A stretch of 64,000 nt of DNA from Atopobium minutum (GCA_900105895.1 FNSH01000001.1:806001-870000), one strand, 5' to 3'; positions 36,134-45,173 are shown, counted from the first letter of the stretch. Notes: a model not told the origin generated them from the sequence alone. Program-made: numbers and translations.

Positions 36134-36559
36134 CTAGTGATACTCACCAAGAAGGCCCCGCATGACTACTTCTGGACTCGAACCCTCATAGCGCGCCAAA
36201 GCGGTAATACGCTCGCGCATCTTAAGCTCGCGCACCTCATCCTCAAGCTCACGAATACGAGCACGCAAGGTGATTATCTCTTCTTCTTGCTCATGATAGC
36301 GCTCCCGCATATCCAAAATACGAATAACGCCCGCTAGATTAATGCCCTCATCGGTAAGCTTATTAATAAGGTTAATGCGCTCAATATCGCGCACGGAATA
36401 TAGGCGTGTATTGCCGCGAGACCTACCAGGATTAACCAGGCCTTTTTGCTCATAAATACGCAGCGTTTGAGGATGCATACCCGTAAGTTCTGCAGCAACG
36501 CTAATCATATAAAGCGGCTTATCCTTGCCTGTAGGAAAACTATCTTCGCCCAGAGCCAT
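36134..36559 (-). CDS. hspR: MerR-family heat-shock regulator HspR
   Basis: HspR is the actinobacterial repressor of dnaK and clpB; it acts with DnaK as a feedback sensor of unfolded protein. The MerR-type winged helix is clear: [24 protein letters not shown] and [17 protein letters not shown], followed by a coiled coil ([11 protein letters not shown]-like region with [18 protein letters not shown]). Length 141. It begins 1 nt after dnaJ, with AAAGGA inside the dnaJ end, and is the last gene of dnaK-grpE-dnaJ-hspR, the standard actinobacterial order. Confidence 0.94.
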   Translation of the reverse strand: MALGEDSFPTGKDKPLYMISVAAELTGMHPQTLRIYEQKGLVNPGRSRGNTRLYSVRDIERINLINKLTDEGINLAGVIRILDMRERYHEQEEEIITLRARIRELEDEVRELKMRERITALARYEGSSPEVVMRGLLGEYH

Positions 36560-36560
36560 A

Positions 36561-37469
36561 CTATTTCACATCCTTTCGATACGTACGCGTATCGTCTTTG
36601 AGCAATGCCTCAAGCTCAGTGCGCTCCTTCTCGCTTAGATGCGTTGGAATCTTTACGCGGATCTCTACGTACAGCGCACCACGGCTCCCCTTGCGCTTAA
36701 CATTGGGTGCGCCCAAATCGCGCAAGCGCATCTTCTTGCCATCCTGTGTACCTGCGGGAATCTTAATAGAAACCGTAGAATGCTGAGGTGTGGGCACCTC
36801 ACAAACACAGCCTAAGGCAGCCTCGTACATGCTAATAGGAAGCTCTATGTGTACATCGGCACCATCGCGTTTAAACAGGGGGTGCTCGGCAATATTGGTA
36901 GTAACCACCAAGTCACCGCGTGTTCCGCCATTACGGCCGTACTCTCCGCGACCCTTAAAGCGCAGTTTACCGCCCTGCACGGCACCAGCAGGAACCTTTA
37001 CCGTAAGGGTTTGCTGCTCACCCGTAGAGGGGATACGATAAGTAACCTTGCGCGTTGTGCCCTCAAAGGCTTCATCAAAACTTACCTCTACCGCAAGGGA
37101 TAGATCACTGCCCTTTTGGGGACGATTGGCTGCACCGCCAAAAATGCTAGAGAAATCAAATCCGCCCATACCACCACCGGCAGAGTTAATCACATCTGCC
37201 CAGTTAAAACCTGAGCCTGTGCCATTGGTGTAGGTCTGATACCTGCCGTTGCCTGGTCCGCCAAACATAAGCATTTGGTCATACTCACGACGCTTATTCT
37301 CGTCAGAAAGTACGTCATAGGCCTCGCTGATTTCCTTGAATTTCTTCTCGTCACCACCGGCATCAGGATGATAAGTACGGGCAAGCGAGCGAAACGCTTT
37401 TTTAATCTCGTCTTGGGTGGCGTTTTTCTTCACGCCAAGAACGTCGTAATAGGTCTTTTGCTTTGCCAT
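36561..37469 (-). CDS. dnaJ: DnaJ/CbpA-type co-chaperone without zinc-finger domain
   Basis: A 302-residue J-protein that stimulates DnaK ATPase. The J domain (1-70) has the HPD motif in [13 protein letters not shown], followed by a Gly/Phe region ([15 protein letters not shown]) and the substrate-binding C-terminal domains ([36 protein letters not shown]). The four CxxCxGxG repeats of classical DnaJ are missing, so it is a class II (CbpA-like) protein although it sits in the dnaK operon. A hairpin lies between grpE and this gene. Confidence 0.93.
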   Translation of the reverse strand: MAKQKTYYDVLGVKKNATQDEIKKAFRSLARTYHPDAGGDEKKFKEISEAYDVLSDENKRREYDQMLMFGGPGNGRYQTYTNGTGSGFNWADVINSAGGGMGGFDFSSIFGGAANRPQKGSDLSLAVEVSFDEAFEGTTRKVTYRIPSTGEQQTLTVKVPAGAVQGGKLRFKGRGEYGRNGGTRGDLVVTTNIAEHPLFKRDGADVHIELPISMYEAALGCVCEVPTPQHSTVSIKIPAGTQDGKKMRLRDLGAPNVKRKGSRGALYVEIRVKIPTHLSEKERTELEALLKDDTRTYRKDVK

Positions 37470-37497
37470 GGAGAAGTTCGCCTCCCTTCAAACAGCT

Positions 37498-37520
37498 ACG
37501 CCCGAGAAGGACCCGGGCGT
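37498..37520 (-). other. Hairpin between grpE and dnaJ
   Basis: ACGCCCG and CGGGCGT form a 7-bp GC-rich stem around a 9-base loop, 16 nt after the grpE stop and about 30 nt before the dnaJ ATG. No T-run follows, so it looks like an mRNA processing or stability element, or a weak attenuator, inside the operon. Confidence 0.6.
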
Positions 37521-37535
37521 GAGCTCTGTGTTATG

Positions 37536-38318
37536 TTACTCGGGCTTGTCTGCTGCTTCATCCGCAGCAGAAGCCTCATCTGCCGGCTCTTCCACAGCTG
37601 GCTCTGGACGCGTTGGCCCATTAAACGTCACGCTTACCATAGCGGGACGAATGACTTTGGTTCCCATACGGTACCCCAACTGATATACGTCGCGCACCGT
37701 ATCTGCAAAGTCATTGGTATCATCCACGCGCCCTACGGCCTGATGAGCCAGGGGGTCAAACGGCTCGCCTGCGGGGTCAATGACCTCAACCCCCTCGCGA
37801 CCAAGCACGTCCACAAACTTGGTGCGCACAGCATCTACGCCGCTAGCAAACGAAGCCAAATCCTCATTGCCTTCGGAAACCGTATTGGCATGAGCTAAAG
37901 CACGCTCAAGATCATCGATAACGGGAAGCAAATTAAGCACGAGCTTCTCGGTAGCTAAAGCGCGCTCCGCAAGACGCTCACCAGCGGTGCGCTTGCGATA
38001 ATTTTCCCAGTCCGCCTGTATGCGAGCAGCTCGCTGCTGTGCTGTTTCTTTAGCTTCCAGGGCTTCTTCAAGCTTGGTTGCCAGCTCATCGCGCTCAGAA
38101 CGGATGGTGTCTGCCTGCGCCTTCATGTCAGCCTCTGCCGCTGCTTCTCCACGACGAATTGCCTCTGCAACCAGGGCTTCTTCATCCATCTGAGCAGACG
38201 CGCCGGGGGTGGCGCTGGCCGAGTCGTCAGCGCCTGTTACCCCGTCTTGCGCTTGTGTTTGTTGCTCAAGCTCTTCGGGTTTCTCGGCATCCTTGGGCTT
38301 TTGTGTGTCCTCAGACAT
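37536..38318 (-). CDS. grpE: Nucleotide exchange factor GrpE
   Basis: GrpE releases ADP from DnaK. The N-terminal 90 residues are acidic and low-complexity, then a long coiled coil (RSERDELATKLEEALEAKET), then the conserved core ARIQADWENYRKRTAGER and the beta domain (GVEVIDPAGEPFDPLAHQAV). At 260 residues it is longer than average because of the acidic ends. It follows dnaK by 11 nt in the operon. Confidence 0.96.
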   Translation of the reverse strand: MSEDTQKPKDAEKPEELEQQTQAQDGVTGADDSASATPGASAQMDEEALVAEAIRRGEAAAEADMKAQADTIRSERDELATKLEEALEAKETAQQRAARIQADWENYRKRTAGERLAERALATEKLVLNLLPVIDDLERALAHANTVSEGNEDLASFASGVDAVRTKFVDVLGREGVEVIDPAGEPFDPLAHQAVGRVDDTNDFADTVRDVYQLGYRMGTKVIRPAMVSVTFNGPTRPEPAVEEPADEASAADEAADKPE

Positions 38319-38329
38319 GTCCGATCCCC

Positions 38330-40231
38330 TTACTCTTCTTTGTTGTCGTCTACTACCTCGTAGTCTGCATCAACCACATCATCGGAAGCATCAGAAGACG
38401 TTGCAGAAGCGTCTGCTGTAGCTTGCTCATTTGCTGCAGAGTACACAACCTCTGCAAGCTTGTGGCCAACCTCCTGGAGTTTCTCGGAAGCAGACTTGAT
38501 TGCCTCAATGTCAGTGCCCTCAAGAGCCTTCTTGGCCTCATCAACGGCGGCCTGAACCTCATTCTTGAGGCCCTCTTCTACCTTATCGCCCAGCTCCTTA
38601 AGGGTTTGCTCGGTGCTGTAAGCCAAAGAGTCAGTCTGATTGCGGATCTCAATCTCATCCTTCTGACGCTTATCCTCTTCTGCGTGAGCCTCGGCGTCCT
38701 TAACCATACGATCCACTTCATCATCGGAAAGCGCGGTGGAACCAGAAATAGTGATCTGCTGAGACTTGCCCGTGGCCTTATCCTTTGCGGTTACCTTAAC
38801 AATGCCGTTTGCGTCAATATCAAAGGTGACCTCAATCTGAGGTGTACCACGGCGTGCGGCAGGAATGCCCTCAAGCTGGAAGCGACCCAGGCTCTTGTTG
38901 TCACGCGCAAGCTCGCGCTCACCCTGCAAAACGTTGATCTCTACCGAGGTCTGGTTGTCTGCAGCAGTGGAGTACACCTCGGTCTTGGAGGTAGGAATGG
39001 TGGTGTTACGATCAATCATCTTGGTCATAACGCCGCCCATGGTCTCTACGCCAAGGGACAGGGGCGTTACATCCAGCAGCAAGATACCCTCCACGTCACC
39101 GGTTAGAACGCCGGCCTGAACAGCTGCACCGTCTGCAACTACCTCGTCCGGGTTAACAGACATATTGGGTTGCTTGCCCGTCATCTGCTTGACCAGATTT
39201 TGAACAGCTGGCATACGGCTGGAACCACCAACAAGAATAACCTCGTCTACCTCAGAGATAGCAACATTTGCATCATGCAAGGCCTTGGTTACCGGCTCCT
39301 TGCAGCGATCGAGCAGATCGCGAGAAATGCGCTCAAACTCTGCGCGGGACAGGTCATACATCAGGTTCTTAGGACCGTTTGCATCCATGGCAATAAAGGG
39401 CAGGTTAATGGTGGTTTGAGAAGAAGCAGACAGCTCCTTCTTGGCGTTTTCTGCTGCCTCCTTAAGACGCTGAAGCGTCATAGGATCATTGCGCAAATCA
39501 ATGCCATTCTCGGCCTTAAACTTGTCTGCCATCCAGTCAATAATGCGCTGGTCCCAGTCATCACCACCCAGGTGATTGTCTCCGTTGGTGGCCAAAACCT
39601 CTACAACACCGTCCGCAAGGTCAAGCAAGGAGACATCAAAGGTGCCGCCGCCCAGGTCAAAAACGAGTACCTTTTGCTCGGTCTGCTTCTTATCAAGGCC
39701 GTAGGCCAAAGCAGCAGCCGTAGGCTCGTTAACAATACGCTGAACATTCAGACCTGCAATTTTACCGGCATCCTTAGTTGCCTGACGCTGTGCGTCATTA
39801 AAGTATGCAGGAACGGTAATAACTGCATCCGTTACGGTCTCTCCCAAGTACTTCTCTGCATCTGCCTTCATCTTAGAGAGAATCATTGCGGATACTTGCT
39901 CTGGAGTGAAGTCCTCGCCGTCAATTTCTACAACGGAACGGCCGCCCTGACCAGACTTTACGGTGTAAGGAACGGTCTTGAGCTCAGAGCTTACCTCGTC
40001 AAAGCGACGACCCATGAAGCGCTTGATCGAGAAGACCGTGTTTGTGGGGTTTGCAACAGCACTGTTTTTTGCTGCCTTGCCCACCACGCGGTCATCAGAG
40101 CGGAAACTTACCACAGAGGGAGTAGTGCGGTCTCCTTCTGCGTTAACAATAATAGTAGGCTCGCCGCCCTCCAAAACTGCCATTGCTGAGTTAGTAGTAC
40201 CGAGGTCGATACCAAGAATTTTGTTACCCAT
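38330..40231 (-). CDS. dnaK: Molecular chaperone DnaK (Hsp70)
   Basis: The first gene of the chaperone operon encodes a 633-residue Hsp70. The N-terminus [19 protein letters not shown], the phosphate loop [27 protein letters not shown] and the interdomain linker [17 protein letters not shown] are diagnostic, and the C-terminal tail ends in Ala/Asp/Ser-rich sequence. Only a single Ala-rich lid extension precedes the tail. GGAAGGA stands before the ATG at 40231. The upstream region contains an element shared with clpB and a short dyad TTGAG-AG-CTCAA at about 40360-40372. Confidence 0.98.
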   Translation of the reverse strand: MGNKILGIDLGTTNSAMAVLEGGEPTIIVNAEGDRTTPSVVSFRSDDRVVGKAAKNSAVANPTNTVFSIKRFMGRRFDEVSSELKTVPYTVKSGQGGRSVVEIDGEDFTPEQVSAMILSKMKADAEKYLGETVTDAVITVPAYFNDAQRQATKDAGKIAGLNVQRIVNEPTAAALAYGLDKKQTEQKVLVFDLGGGTFDVSLLDLADGVVEVLATNGDNHLGGDDWDQRIIDWMADKFKAENGIDLRNDPMTLQRLKEAAENAKKELSASSQTTINLPFIAMDANGPKNLMYDLSRAEFERISRDLLDRCKEPVTKALHDANVAISEVDEVILVGGSSRMPAVQNLVKQMTGKQPNMSVNPDEVVADGAAVQAGVLTGDVEGILLLDVTPLSLGVETMGGVMTKMIDRNTTIPTSKTEVYSTAADNQTSVEINVLQGERELARDNKSLGRFQLEGIPAARRGTPQIEVTFDIDANGIVKVTAKDKATGKSQQITISGSTALSDDEVDRMVKDAEAHAEEDKRQKDEIEIRNQTDSLAYSTEQTLKELGDKVEEGLKNEVQAAVDEAKKALEGTDIEAIKSASEKLQEVGHKLAEVVYSAANEQATADASATSSDASDDVVDADYEVVDDNKEE

Positions 40232-40313
40232 AATCTATCCTTCCAAATATGCTAGCGTGTGCGCTAGTACTGTTGTACATTTTGGTTGATACCCATGCTT
40301 TGGACCACTATAC

Positions 40314-40324
40314 AAAATCTAAGT
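40314..40324 (-). promoter_or_regulatory. Candidate stress element upstream of dnaK
   Basis: ACTTAGATTTT on the minus strand, followed one base later by TATAGT, which could serve as -10. The same 11 bases precede clpB at 34585-34595. It lies 83 nt before the dnaK ATG (80 nt for clpB). In the rest of this 327-nt gap (40232-40558) only the ferredoxin promoter and leader are evident. Confidence 0.45.
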
Positions 40325-40451
40325 GACTTATTGATATATTTTTTAATTGCACACATTTAAACTTTGAGCTCTCAACTAATTCCTACTAGTTTACCTGCAG
40401 AAACTTCTCGTAGAAATTTCCAACATCTTTAAAAAGAATCCACTTTTGTGC

Positions 40452-40479
40452 TTGATTTACGCCCCGCTGATGCTATTCT
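40452..40479 (+). promoter_or_regulatory. Ferredoxin promoter
   Basis: TTGATT (40452-40457) and TATTCT (40474-40479) are separated by 16 nt, a good match to a housekeeping promoter. Transcription would start near 40486 and give a leader of about 70 nt. Confidence 0.55.
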
Positions 40480-40536
40480 CAACCCGAGGAATCACTCGCA
40501 TAGCTACATTCGGGAGGGATGTACGCGAGTTGAGAA
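40476..40536 (+). promoter_or_regulatory. Nested inverted repeats in the ferredoxin leader
   Basis: Outer arms TTCTCAAC (40476-40483) and GTTGAGAA (40529-40536) enclose arms ACTCGC/GCGAGT (40494-40499, 40525-40530) and TACAT/ATGTA (40505-40509, 40519-40523) around a GGGAGGG-type loop. The structure ends about 10 nt before the Shine-Dalgarno. It could be an RNA control element or an operator, since the outer arm overlaps the -10. Confidence 0.55.
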
Positions 40537-40558
40537 ATAAGAAGGAATGGAGAATATC

Positions 40559-40747
40559 ATGTCTCACCCAGTTATTGTTGCCGATGAGTGCGTATCTTGC
40601 GGCGCCTGTGTAGACGCATGCCCTTGCGATGTTCTTGAGCTGGGCGATGAGTGCGCTCAGGTAATGGATGCGGATTCCTGCATTGCCTGCGGCGCTTGCT
40701 TGGATGCCTGCCCCACCGGTGCTATCACCGAGATTGTGGAAGACTAG
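40559..40747 (+). CDS. 2[4Fe-4S] ferredoxin
   Basis: A 62-residue clostridial-type ferredoxin with two cluster motifs, CVSCGACVDACPCDVL and CIACGACLDACPTGAI, each of the CxxCxxCxxxCP kind. It carries low-potential electrons in anaerobic metabolism. The ATG at 40559 is chosen over 40547, because GGAG then lies 6-7 bases upstream. A strong terminator follows, so it is monocistronic. Confidence 0.97.
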   Translation: MSHPVIVADECVSCGACVDACPCDVLELGDECAQVMDADSCIACGACLDACPTGAITEIVED

Positions 40748-40794
40748 TTGTAGGCATCCTCTTACAACCTCGTCTTTCTCAGTAAGAGACAGCT

Positions 40795-40827
40795 AAGGGA
40801 CCGTTCCTCGCGGTCCCTTTTCTTTTG
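40795..40827 (+). terminator. Rho-independent terminator of the ferredoxin gene
   Basis: A 9-bp stem AAGGGACCG / CGGTCCCTT with a 7-base loop is followed by TTCTTTTG. Confidence 0.9.
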
Positions 40828-40949
40828 TAGAGCACTTTGTTTTAAGGCAGCGCTTTGCTTTGAGATGGTGCCTTACTTTATGGTGGCACTTTGTTTTGCG
40901 AGACCCCATTCAAGCTATACTAGCTACAGACAAGACAGCTGGAGGTAGT

Positions 40950-41492
40950 ATGAAATTACTTATCGCCTCGGATATCCACGGCTCTGCATACTGGTGTCAA
41001 AAACTCGTTGAAGCCGTATCCGCTCAAAAACCCGACCGTTTGGTGCTGTTAGGAGACCTGCTCTACCACGGCCCCAGAAACGACCTTCCGCGCGAGTATG
41101 ATCCTAAAAGGGTTATTGAACTACTTAATCCGCTCGCGCCTTCAATCATTGCCTGCCGCGGGAATTGCGAGGCAGAAGTGGATCAGATGGTGCTGGATTT
41201 TGCTTGTATGGCGGATTCCAATACCCTCTTTGACCCTCAGACCAATAAGACTATCTTTTTAAGCCACGGCCATATATGGGGACCGGGCTTGCACAACAGT
41301 GTTGACAGATGGCCTACCCTCAATCCAGGCGACATCTTTTTGTATGGCCACACACACAAAAAGGTTCATCAGCAGGTGGACGGTCATGATGGCATTACGC
41401 TGTTCAATCCTGGATCAATAAGCATCCCTAAAGATGGCAGCCACAGCTACGGCCTGTACGAGGACGGTAAGCTGTACCACATTCTTCTCTAA
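40950..41492 (+). CDS. yfcE: YfcE-type phosphodiesterase
   Basis: A 180-residue calcineurin-like metallophosphoesterase. The metal-binding motifs are in order: LIASDIHGSAYW (DxH), VLLGDLLYHGPRND (GD), CRGNCEAEVD (GNC), SHGHIWGPG and GHTHKKV (GHxH). E. coli YfcE cleaves phosphodiesters and is Mn-dependent; the cellular substrate is unknown. ATG 40950 directly follows GGAGG; the frame is open 30 codons further upstream without ribosome-binding site. Convergent with tadA. Confidence 0.92.
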   Translation: MKLLIASDIHGSAYWCQKLVEAVSAQKPDRLVLLGDLLYHGPRNDLPREYDPKRVIELLNPLAPSIIACRGNCEAEVDQMVLDFACMADSNTLFDPQTNKTIFLSHGHIWGPGLHNSVDRWPTLNPGDIFLYGHTHKKVHQQVDGHDGITLFNPGSISIPKDGSHSYGLYEDGKLYHILL

Positions 41493-41504
41493 CGCTAGCA
41501 GCAG

Positions 41505-42083
41505 CTACTTATTGTTGTTAGGATCACTTGTTTGGCTTGTTTTTTGACGAGAAGCCCTTCGAACCCGAAAGAAGTCGCGCAGCAACTGGGCGGCCTCATC
41601 CGCTCGTACACCTGCTGTTACGGCAAACTCATGATTGAGCCGCGCGTCATGACTCATGTCATAGAGGGTTCCTAGTGCGCCTGCTTTTGGATCAGCCGCA
41701 CCATACACGCACCTGTCTATACGCGCATTAACCATAAGTCCTGCACACATACTGCAGGGTTCCAACGTGACGTATACGGTGCAACGGCTCAAGCGCCACC
41801 TCTTGAGCGCTTGACTGGCAGCAACCATGGCCAAAAACTCCGCATGCGCCGAGGGATCCAAATCCTGCTCACGCCTGTTGTGTGCCCGCGCCACAACCTC
41901 ACCAGCACACACTACCACCGCGCCAATGGGTACCTCGCCTTCTGCGGCTGCCAGCATAGCTTCTTCTAGTGCAAGCTGCATGAACTTCTCGTCCTGTTGA
42001 GCCTGGGCATTCTGAGCATCTGCCTGGGAATCACCAGGGGCTTGTCGCTCAAGGCTTGGCTGTGTTGTGCGCGAAATAGACAT
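41505..42083 (-). CDS. tadA: tRNA adenosine(34) deaminase
   Basis: TadA converts A34 of tRNA-Arg(ACG) to inosine. The zinc-binding and catalytic motifs are HAEFLAM (HAE) and PCSMCAGLMVNARIDRCVYGA (PCxxC). The deaminase domain covers about residues 30-180; the first 30 residues are Gln/Ala-rich and non-conserved. Length 192 is slightly above average. It lies divergently from the tRNA-Ser gene. Confidence 0.94.
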   Translation of the reverse strand: MSISRTTQPSLERQAPGDSQADAQNAQAQQDEKFMQLALEEAMLAAAEGEVPIGAVVVCAGEVVARAHNRREQDLDPSAHAEFLAMVAASQALKRWRLSRCTVYVTLEPCSMCAGLMVNARIDRCVYGAADPKAGALGTLYDMSHDARLNHEFAVTAGVRADEAAQLLRDFFRVRRASRQKTSQTSDPNNNK

Positions 42084-42149
42084 AGACCACCTTAAATTAA
42101 AGTTGACGACTCTATAGTAGCGTGAGATGCGCTAGAATAGCTACACCAC

Positions 42150-42239
42150 GGAGGGATGGCAGAGTGGTTGAATGCGGCGGTCTTGAAAACCGTTGAGCGT
42201 TTGTGCGTTCCGAGAGTTCGAATCTCTCTCCCTCCGCCA
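42150..42239 (+). tRNA. tRNA-Ser (anticodon TGA)
   Basis: The acceptor arm GGAGGGA pairs with TCCCTCC, the anticodon loop CTTGAAA gives anticodon TGA, and a long variable arm (GAGCGTTTGTGCGTTC) follows, as expected for a class II serine tRNA. The T-arm has GTTCGAATC. Discriminator G and CCA are encoded at 42236-42239. Confidence 0.96.
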
Positions 42240-42376
42240 TTTGCCTGATATGAGCCTTGCAGCGTAAACACTTCTGATGTATGTTGCAAGGCTTTTTATA
42301 TACCTTTGTAATAAGGATGGGTATACTAATGATACGTCGTTGCGCTTGTAGTCAGCGACACTGAGAAAGGACTCCT

Positions 42377-42928
42377 ATGCCCGTACTTATTGCCATCGTA
42401 ATCATTGCTGTACTCGTCTTTATGTTTATAGGCCTGTACAACAACATTGTTGGTCTGCGTAATCGCTGTGACAACGCTTGGCAAACTATCGATACACAGT
42501 TGCAGCGTCGTAGTGACCTCATCCCTAATTTGGTAGAGACGGTAAAGGGCTATGCCTCTCACGAATCCCAAACGCTTGAGGCAGTTATTCAGGCTCGCAG
42601 CAATTACGTCAACGCCTCCACGCCCGAGCAGGCTATGGATGCAAACAACCAGATTACCGGAGCATTGCGCCAGCTGTTTGCGTTGTCTGAGTCCTACCCT
42701 GAGCTCAAGGCAAACACAAACTTCCAGCAGCTCCAAACAGACCTTGCAGACACCGAGGACAAGATCTCCTATGCTCGCATGAGCTTTAACGATTGTGTGC
42801 TTAATTACAACAACGCCATCCAAACATTCCCCGGTGTTTTGATTGCTGGGTTTGGCGGCTTTACCGCACGTAAGGGCTTTGAGGTCGCCAGTGAAGCTGA
42901 TCGTCAGGCTCCCAAGGTTTCCTTCTAA
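42377..42928 (+). CDS. lemA: LemA family protein
   Basis: A 183-residue LemA-type membrane protein: N-terminal helix (MPVLIAIVIIAVLVFMFIGLYN) followed by a helical bundle with the conserved VGLRNRCDNAWQTIDTQLQR and RRSDLIPNLVETVKGYA. The C-terminal ARMSFNDCVLNYNNAIQTFPG is also typical. Its function is unknown; it is often linked to envelope stress or surface display. AAAGGA precedes the ATG. A terminator follows at 42987. Confidence 0.94.
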   Translation: MPVLIAIVIIAVLVFMFIGLYNNIVGLRNRCDNAWQTIDTQLQRRSDLIPNLVETVKGYASHESQTLEAVIQARSNYVNASTPEQAMDANNQITGALRQLFALSESYPELKANTNFQQLQTDLADTEDKISYARMSFNDCVLNYNNAIQTFPGVLIAGFGGFTARKGFEVASEADRQAPKVSF

Positions 42929-42986
42929 GCGCTGCTAAATACAGCTCACACGTAATGTTCACGCGTAAAGTTCACGTGTAACGCAG

Positions 42987-43025
42987 ACCCCTACGGCCAC
43001 AAGTACCATGCCGTAGGGGTTTTAT
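42987..43025 (+). terminator. Rho-independent terminator of lemA
   Basis: An 11-bp stem ACCCCTACGGC / GCCGTAGGGGT with a 12-base loop is followed by TTTTATG. Confidence 0.88.
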
Positions 43026-43129
43026 GTGCACAAATGCAGCAAGGGCTTCTCGTTTGCGCGCCCGCACAACCCCGCCCAGAAATAAAAATAGATTAAACAA
43101 GAAATTGGCATTTTTGCCGCTCTTTTTTA

Positions 43130-43339
43130 AAATGCTGTGTACAATAAGAATGCGCTAAACCTCGTATGCACAGCGCTTTTTTGCAGTCTCGTAGAAGGGG
43201 CAACATGAAACCTCGACCTCACAGTCGATAGCCCCCGTGGTGTGCTCTGCCGAGTCTACCGCGAGGGGTATGACCGGCACCGCGTAAGCGGCGCTACGCT
43301 TGTGTACACGTTTTTTGTACACAGCTGGAAGGAGCATGC
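43130..43339 (+). promoter_or_regulatory. Structured leader of the metal-transport operon
   Basis: The 315-nt gap before the MgtE-like gene holds several hairpins: GGGGC/GCCCC around CGAC/GTCG (about 43196-43235), AAGCG/CGCTT (about 43287-43301), and TGTGTAC/GTACACA (about 43301-43323), just before GGAAGGAG. Such a leader fits a metal-sensing riboswitch or attenuator. It does not obviously match the M-box or yybP-ykoY consensus, so the class is open. Confidence 0.4.
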
Positions 43340-45172
43340 ATGATTTATCTCTCCCAGCTTTTGGGAAACCCAGTACTTGATGCTGATGGCAATAAAATTG
43401 GTGTCGTCAATGACCTTGGCATTGCAACAGGCGAGGTCTTTCCTCGCATTACCTCTCTTGCCTTCCAAGGCCCCGGCAAGACCCCTTTCATGATTTCGTG
43501 GCGCAAGTATGTAGCGTCCTTTGATGAAGAAGAAGTCCACCTTACCGTTCCCTCTACGGATATCAGGTTCTCATATCTTCAGCCGGAAGAAGTGCTTATC
43601 GCCCGCGATCTGCTTAACAAGCAGATTGTAGACACGCGCGGTATGAAGGTAGTTCGCGTAAACGATCTCAAGCTATCGGACACCAGCTCCAGCCAGCTGC
43701 GCTTGCTGGGTGCGGAGGTTGGTGTGCGCGGCCTGCTCCGCTCGCTTTCTCCCACTATCGAGAAGCTCGTGGTGCGCGTAATGCGCAACTTTGGCAAAGA
43801 TCTCCCCGAGCGTGTTATTGCCTGGAACTACATGGACCTGTTGGATCGTGACCTCTCCAACGTAAAGCTCTCCGTTACCCATAAAACCCTCGATGAGCTG
43901 CACCCGGCAGACATCGCAGATATTATCGAGCAGCTCGACCCCCGTTTGCGCGGGCAGGTTTTTGCCCAGCTTGATGATACGCAGGCGGCAGAGGCCATGG
44001 CGGAGCTTAATGATGACCAAGCAGCAGAAATCATGGGTGACATGGCAGAGCTTGACGCCTCGCGCATGTTATCCGAGATGGACCCCGATGATGCAGCAGA
44101 GCTGGTTTCCGAACTCGATTACGCAAAGGCCGAGAAGCTCTTGCGCTTGATGGGTGTTAAAGAGCAAAAGGCCGTTAGGCAGCTGTTGGGCTATAAGGAA
44201 GATACCGCTGGTCGTATCATGACCTCCGAAGCCGTGCTGGTGTCGCAAGATGCCACGGTCAACGATGCCATAGAAGCCCTGCGCAGTTTGGATGAGGACT
44301 TTGAGACTGTCCACTACATCTATCTCAAAGACGCGGAAGGACGTCTTAGCGGTTTGGTTACCTTGCGCGCGCTTGTTATTGCTGGATCTAACACCAAGCT
44401 ATCGGACATTGCCATTGAAGACGAACTGATTGTTGCAAGCCCCGAGGACGATCAGGAAGATGTTGCAGAGACCATTGCTAAGTACAACCTGCTTGCCCTG
44501 CCCGTTGTAGACGATAATCGCCATCTTCTGGGCATTGTAACCGTAGACGATGCGCTAGACGTCTTGGAGGAAGAGCACGCAGAAGACCTACAGATTGCCG
44601 GTGCTTCCAGCGGTGATTCCGAGGGCCACCGGTCCATGGAGGGCATCTTGTGGCTCATGCGCAATGAGATGTGGTTCTTTATATGGATGCTCAGCCTTAT
44701 TGGTTTGGCTGCTCTGTTTGCTTCCCAAGGCTGGCTCAATATTTTCCTCTTGGGCGCTATGCTTCCCGTTGCTATTATCGCCGGTAACGATGCAGCAAAC
44801 CTGGTAACCAATTCCTTTATCGAATATGACCCAGATGATGAGGACGCTCCTACCATGCTTGGCTTTGCCCTGTCCTCCCTTGGTCTTGGCATAGTATTTT
44901 CTTTGCTTGTAGGCTTGATTTCTGGCAGCCTAGTAAGCGTGGTTTCTCAAAACAGCGTGCAAAACACCATTTTAATGGAGGGCATTAGCTCTTGCGTTGT
45001 GGGCATTCTGGTTTCCTTTGCACTCACTCCGCTGTATCTAACCATCCTGCGTAAGCGTGACGAGAAAAATCTGGAAAACTCGGGTACCTCTCTTGCTGCT
45101 GTAGCCATGGTCATCTCGGCATTGGTCTTTATAGCTACTGCTGCTGTTTTGGTGTACGGAATTGGTGTATAG
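43340..45172 (+). CDS. MgtE-like protein with PRC-barrel, MgtE-N and CBS domains and a divergent membrane domain
   Basis: 610 residues: a PRC barrel at the start (LSQLLGNPVLDADGNKIGVV), an MgtE N-domain (HPADIADIIEQLDPRLRGQVF and following helices, about 180-275), two CBS domains (about 290-410), then about five hydrophobic segments (about 445-610). In MgtE the cytosolic part senses Mg and gates the channel. The membrane part here lacks the usual GGNAGTQ-type motif; it has PVAIIAGNDAANLVTNSF and an acidic loop EYDPDDEDAP. GGAAGGAG precedes the ATG. The next transporter starts 1 nt after its stop, so the two may act as one complex (inference). Confidence 0.85.
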   Translation: MIYLSQLLGNPVLDADGNKIGVVNDLGIATGEVFPRITSLAFQGPGKTPFMISWRKYVASFDEEEVHLTVPSTDIRFSYLQPEEVLIARDLLNKQIVDTRGMKVVRVNDLKLSDTSSSQLRLLGAEVGVRGLLRSLSPTIEKLVVRVMRNFGKDLPERVIAWNYMDLLDRDLSNVKLSVTHKTLDELHPADIADIIEQLDPRLRGQVFAQLDDTQAAEAMAELNDDQAAEIMGDMAELDASRMLSEMDPDDAAELVSELDYAKAEKLLRLMGVKEQKAVRQLLGYKEDTAGRIMTSEAVLVSQDATVNDAIEALRSLDEDFETVHYIYLKDAEGRLSGLVTLRALVIAGSNTKLSDIAIEDELIVASPEDDQEDVAETIAKYNLLALPVVDDNRHLLGIVTVDDALDVLEEEHAEDLQIAGASSGDSEGHRSMEGILWLMRNEMWFFIWMLSLIGLAALFASQGWLNIFLLGAMLPVAIIAGNDAANLVTNSFIEYDPDDEDAPTMLGFALSSLGLGIVFSLLVGLISGSLVSVVSQNSVQNTILMEGISSCVVGILVSFALTPLYLTILRKRDEKNLENSGTSLAAVAMVISALVFIATAAVLVYGIGV

Positions 45173-45173
45173 C

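Noticed and set aside
38078-39106. Open frame of about 342 codons antisense to grpE and dnaK
   Set aside because: It spans parts of two real genes and their gap in the opposite direction, with no family resemblance.
39170-40189. Long open frame of about 339 codons on the plus strand across dnaK
   Set aside because: It is antisense to a certain Hsp70 gene; its composition mirrors the codon bias of dnaK, and it has no recognisable domain or ribosome-binding site.
43130-43339. M-box (ykoK) Mg riboswitch before the MgtE-like gene
   Set aside because: The conserved M-box strings could not be found in the leader, so only an unassigned structured leader is reported.
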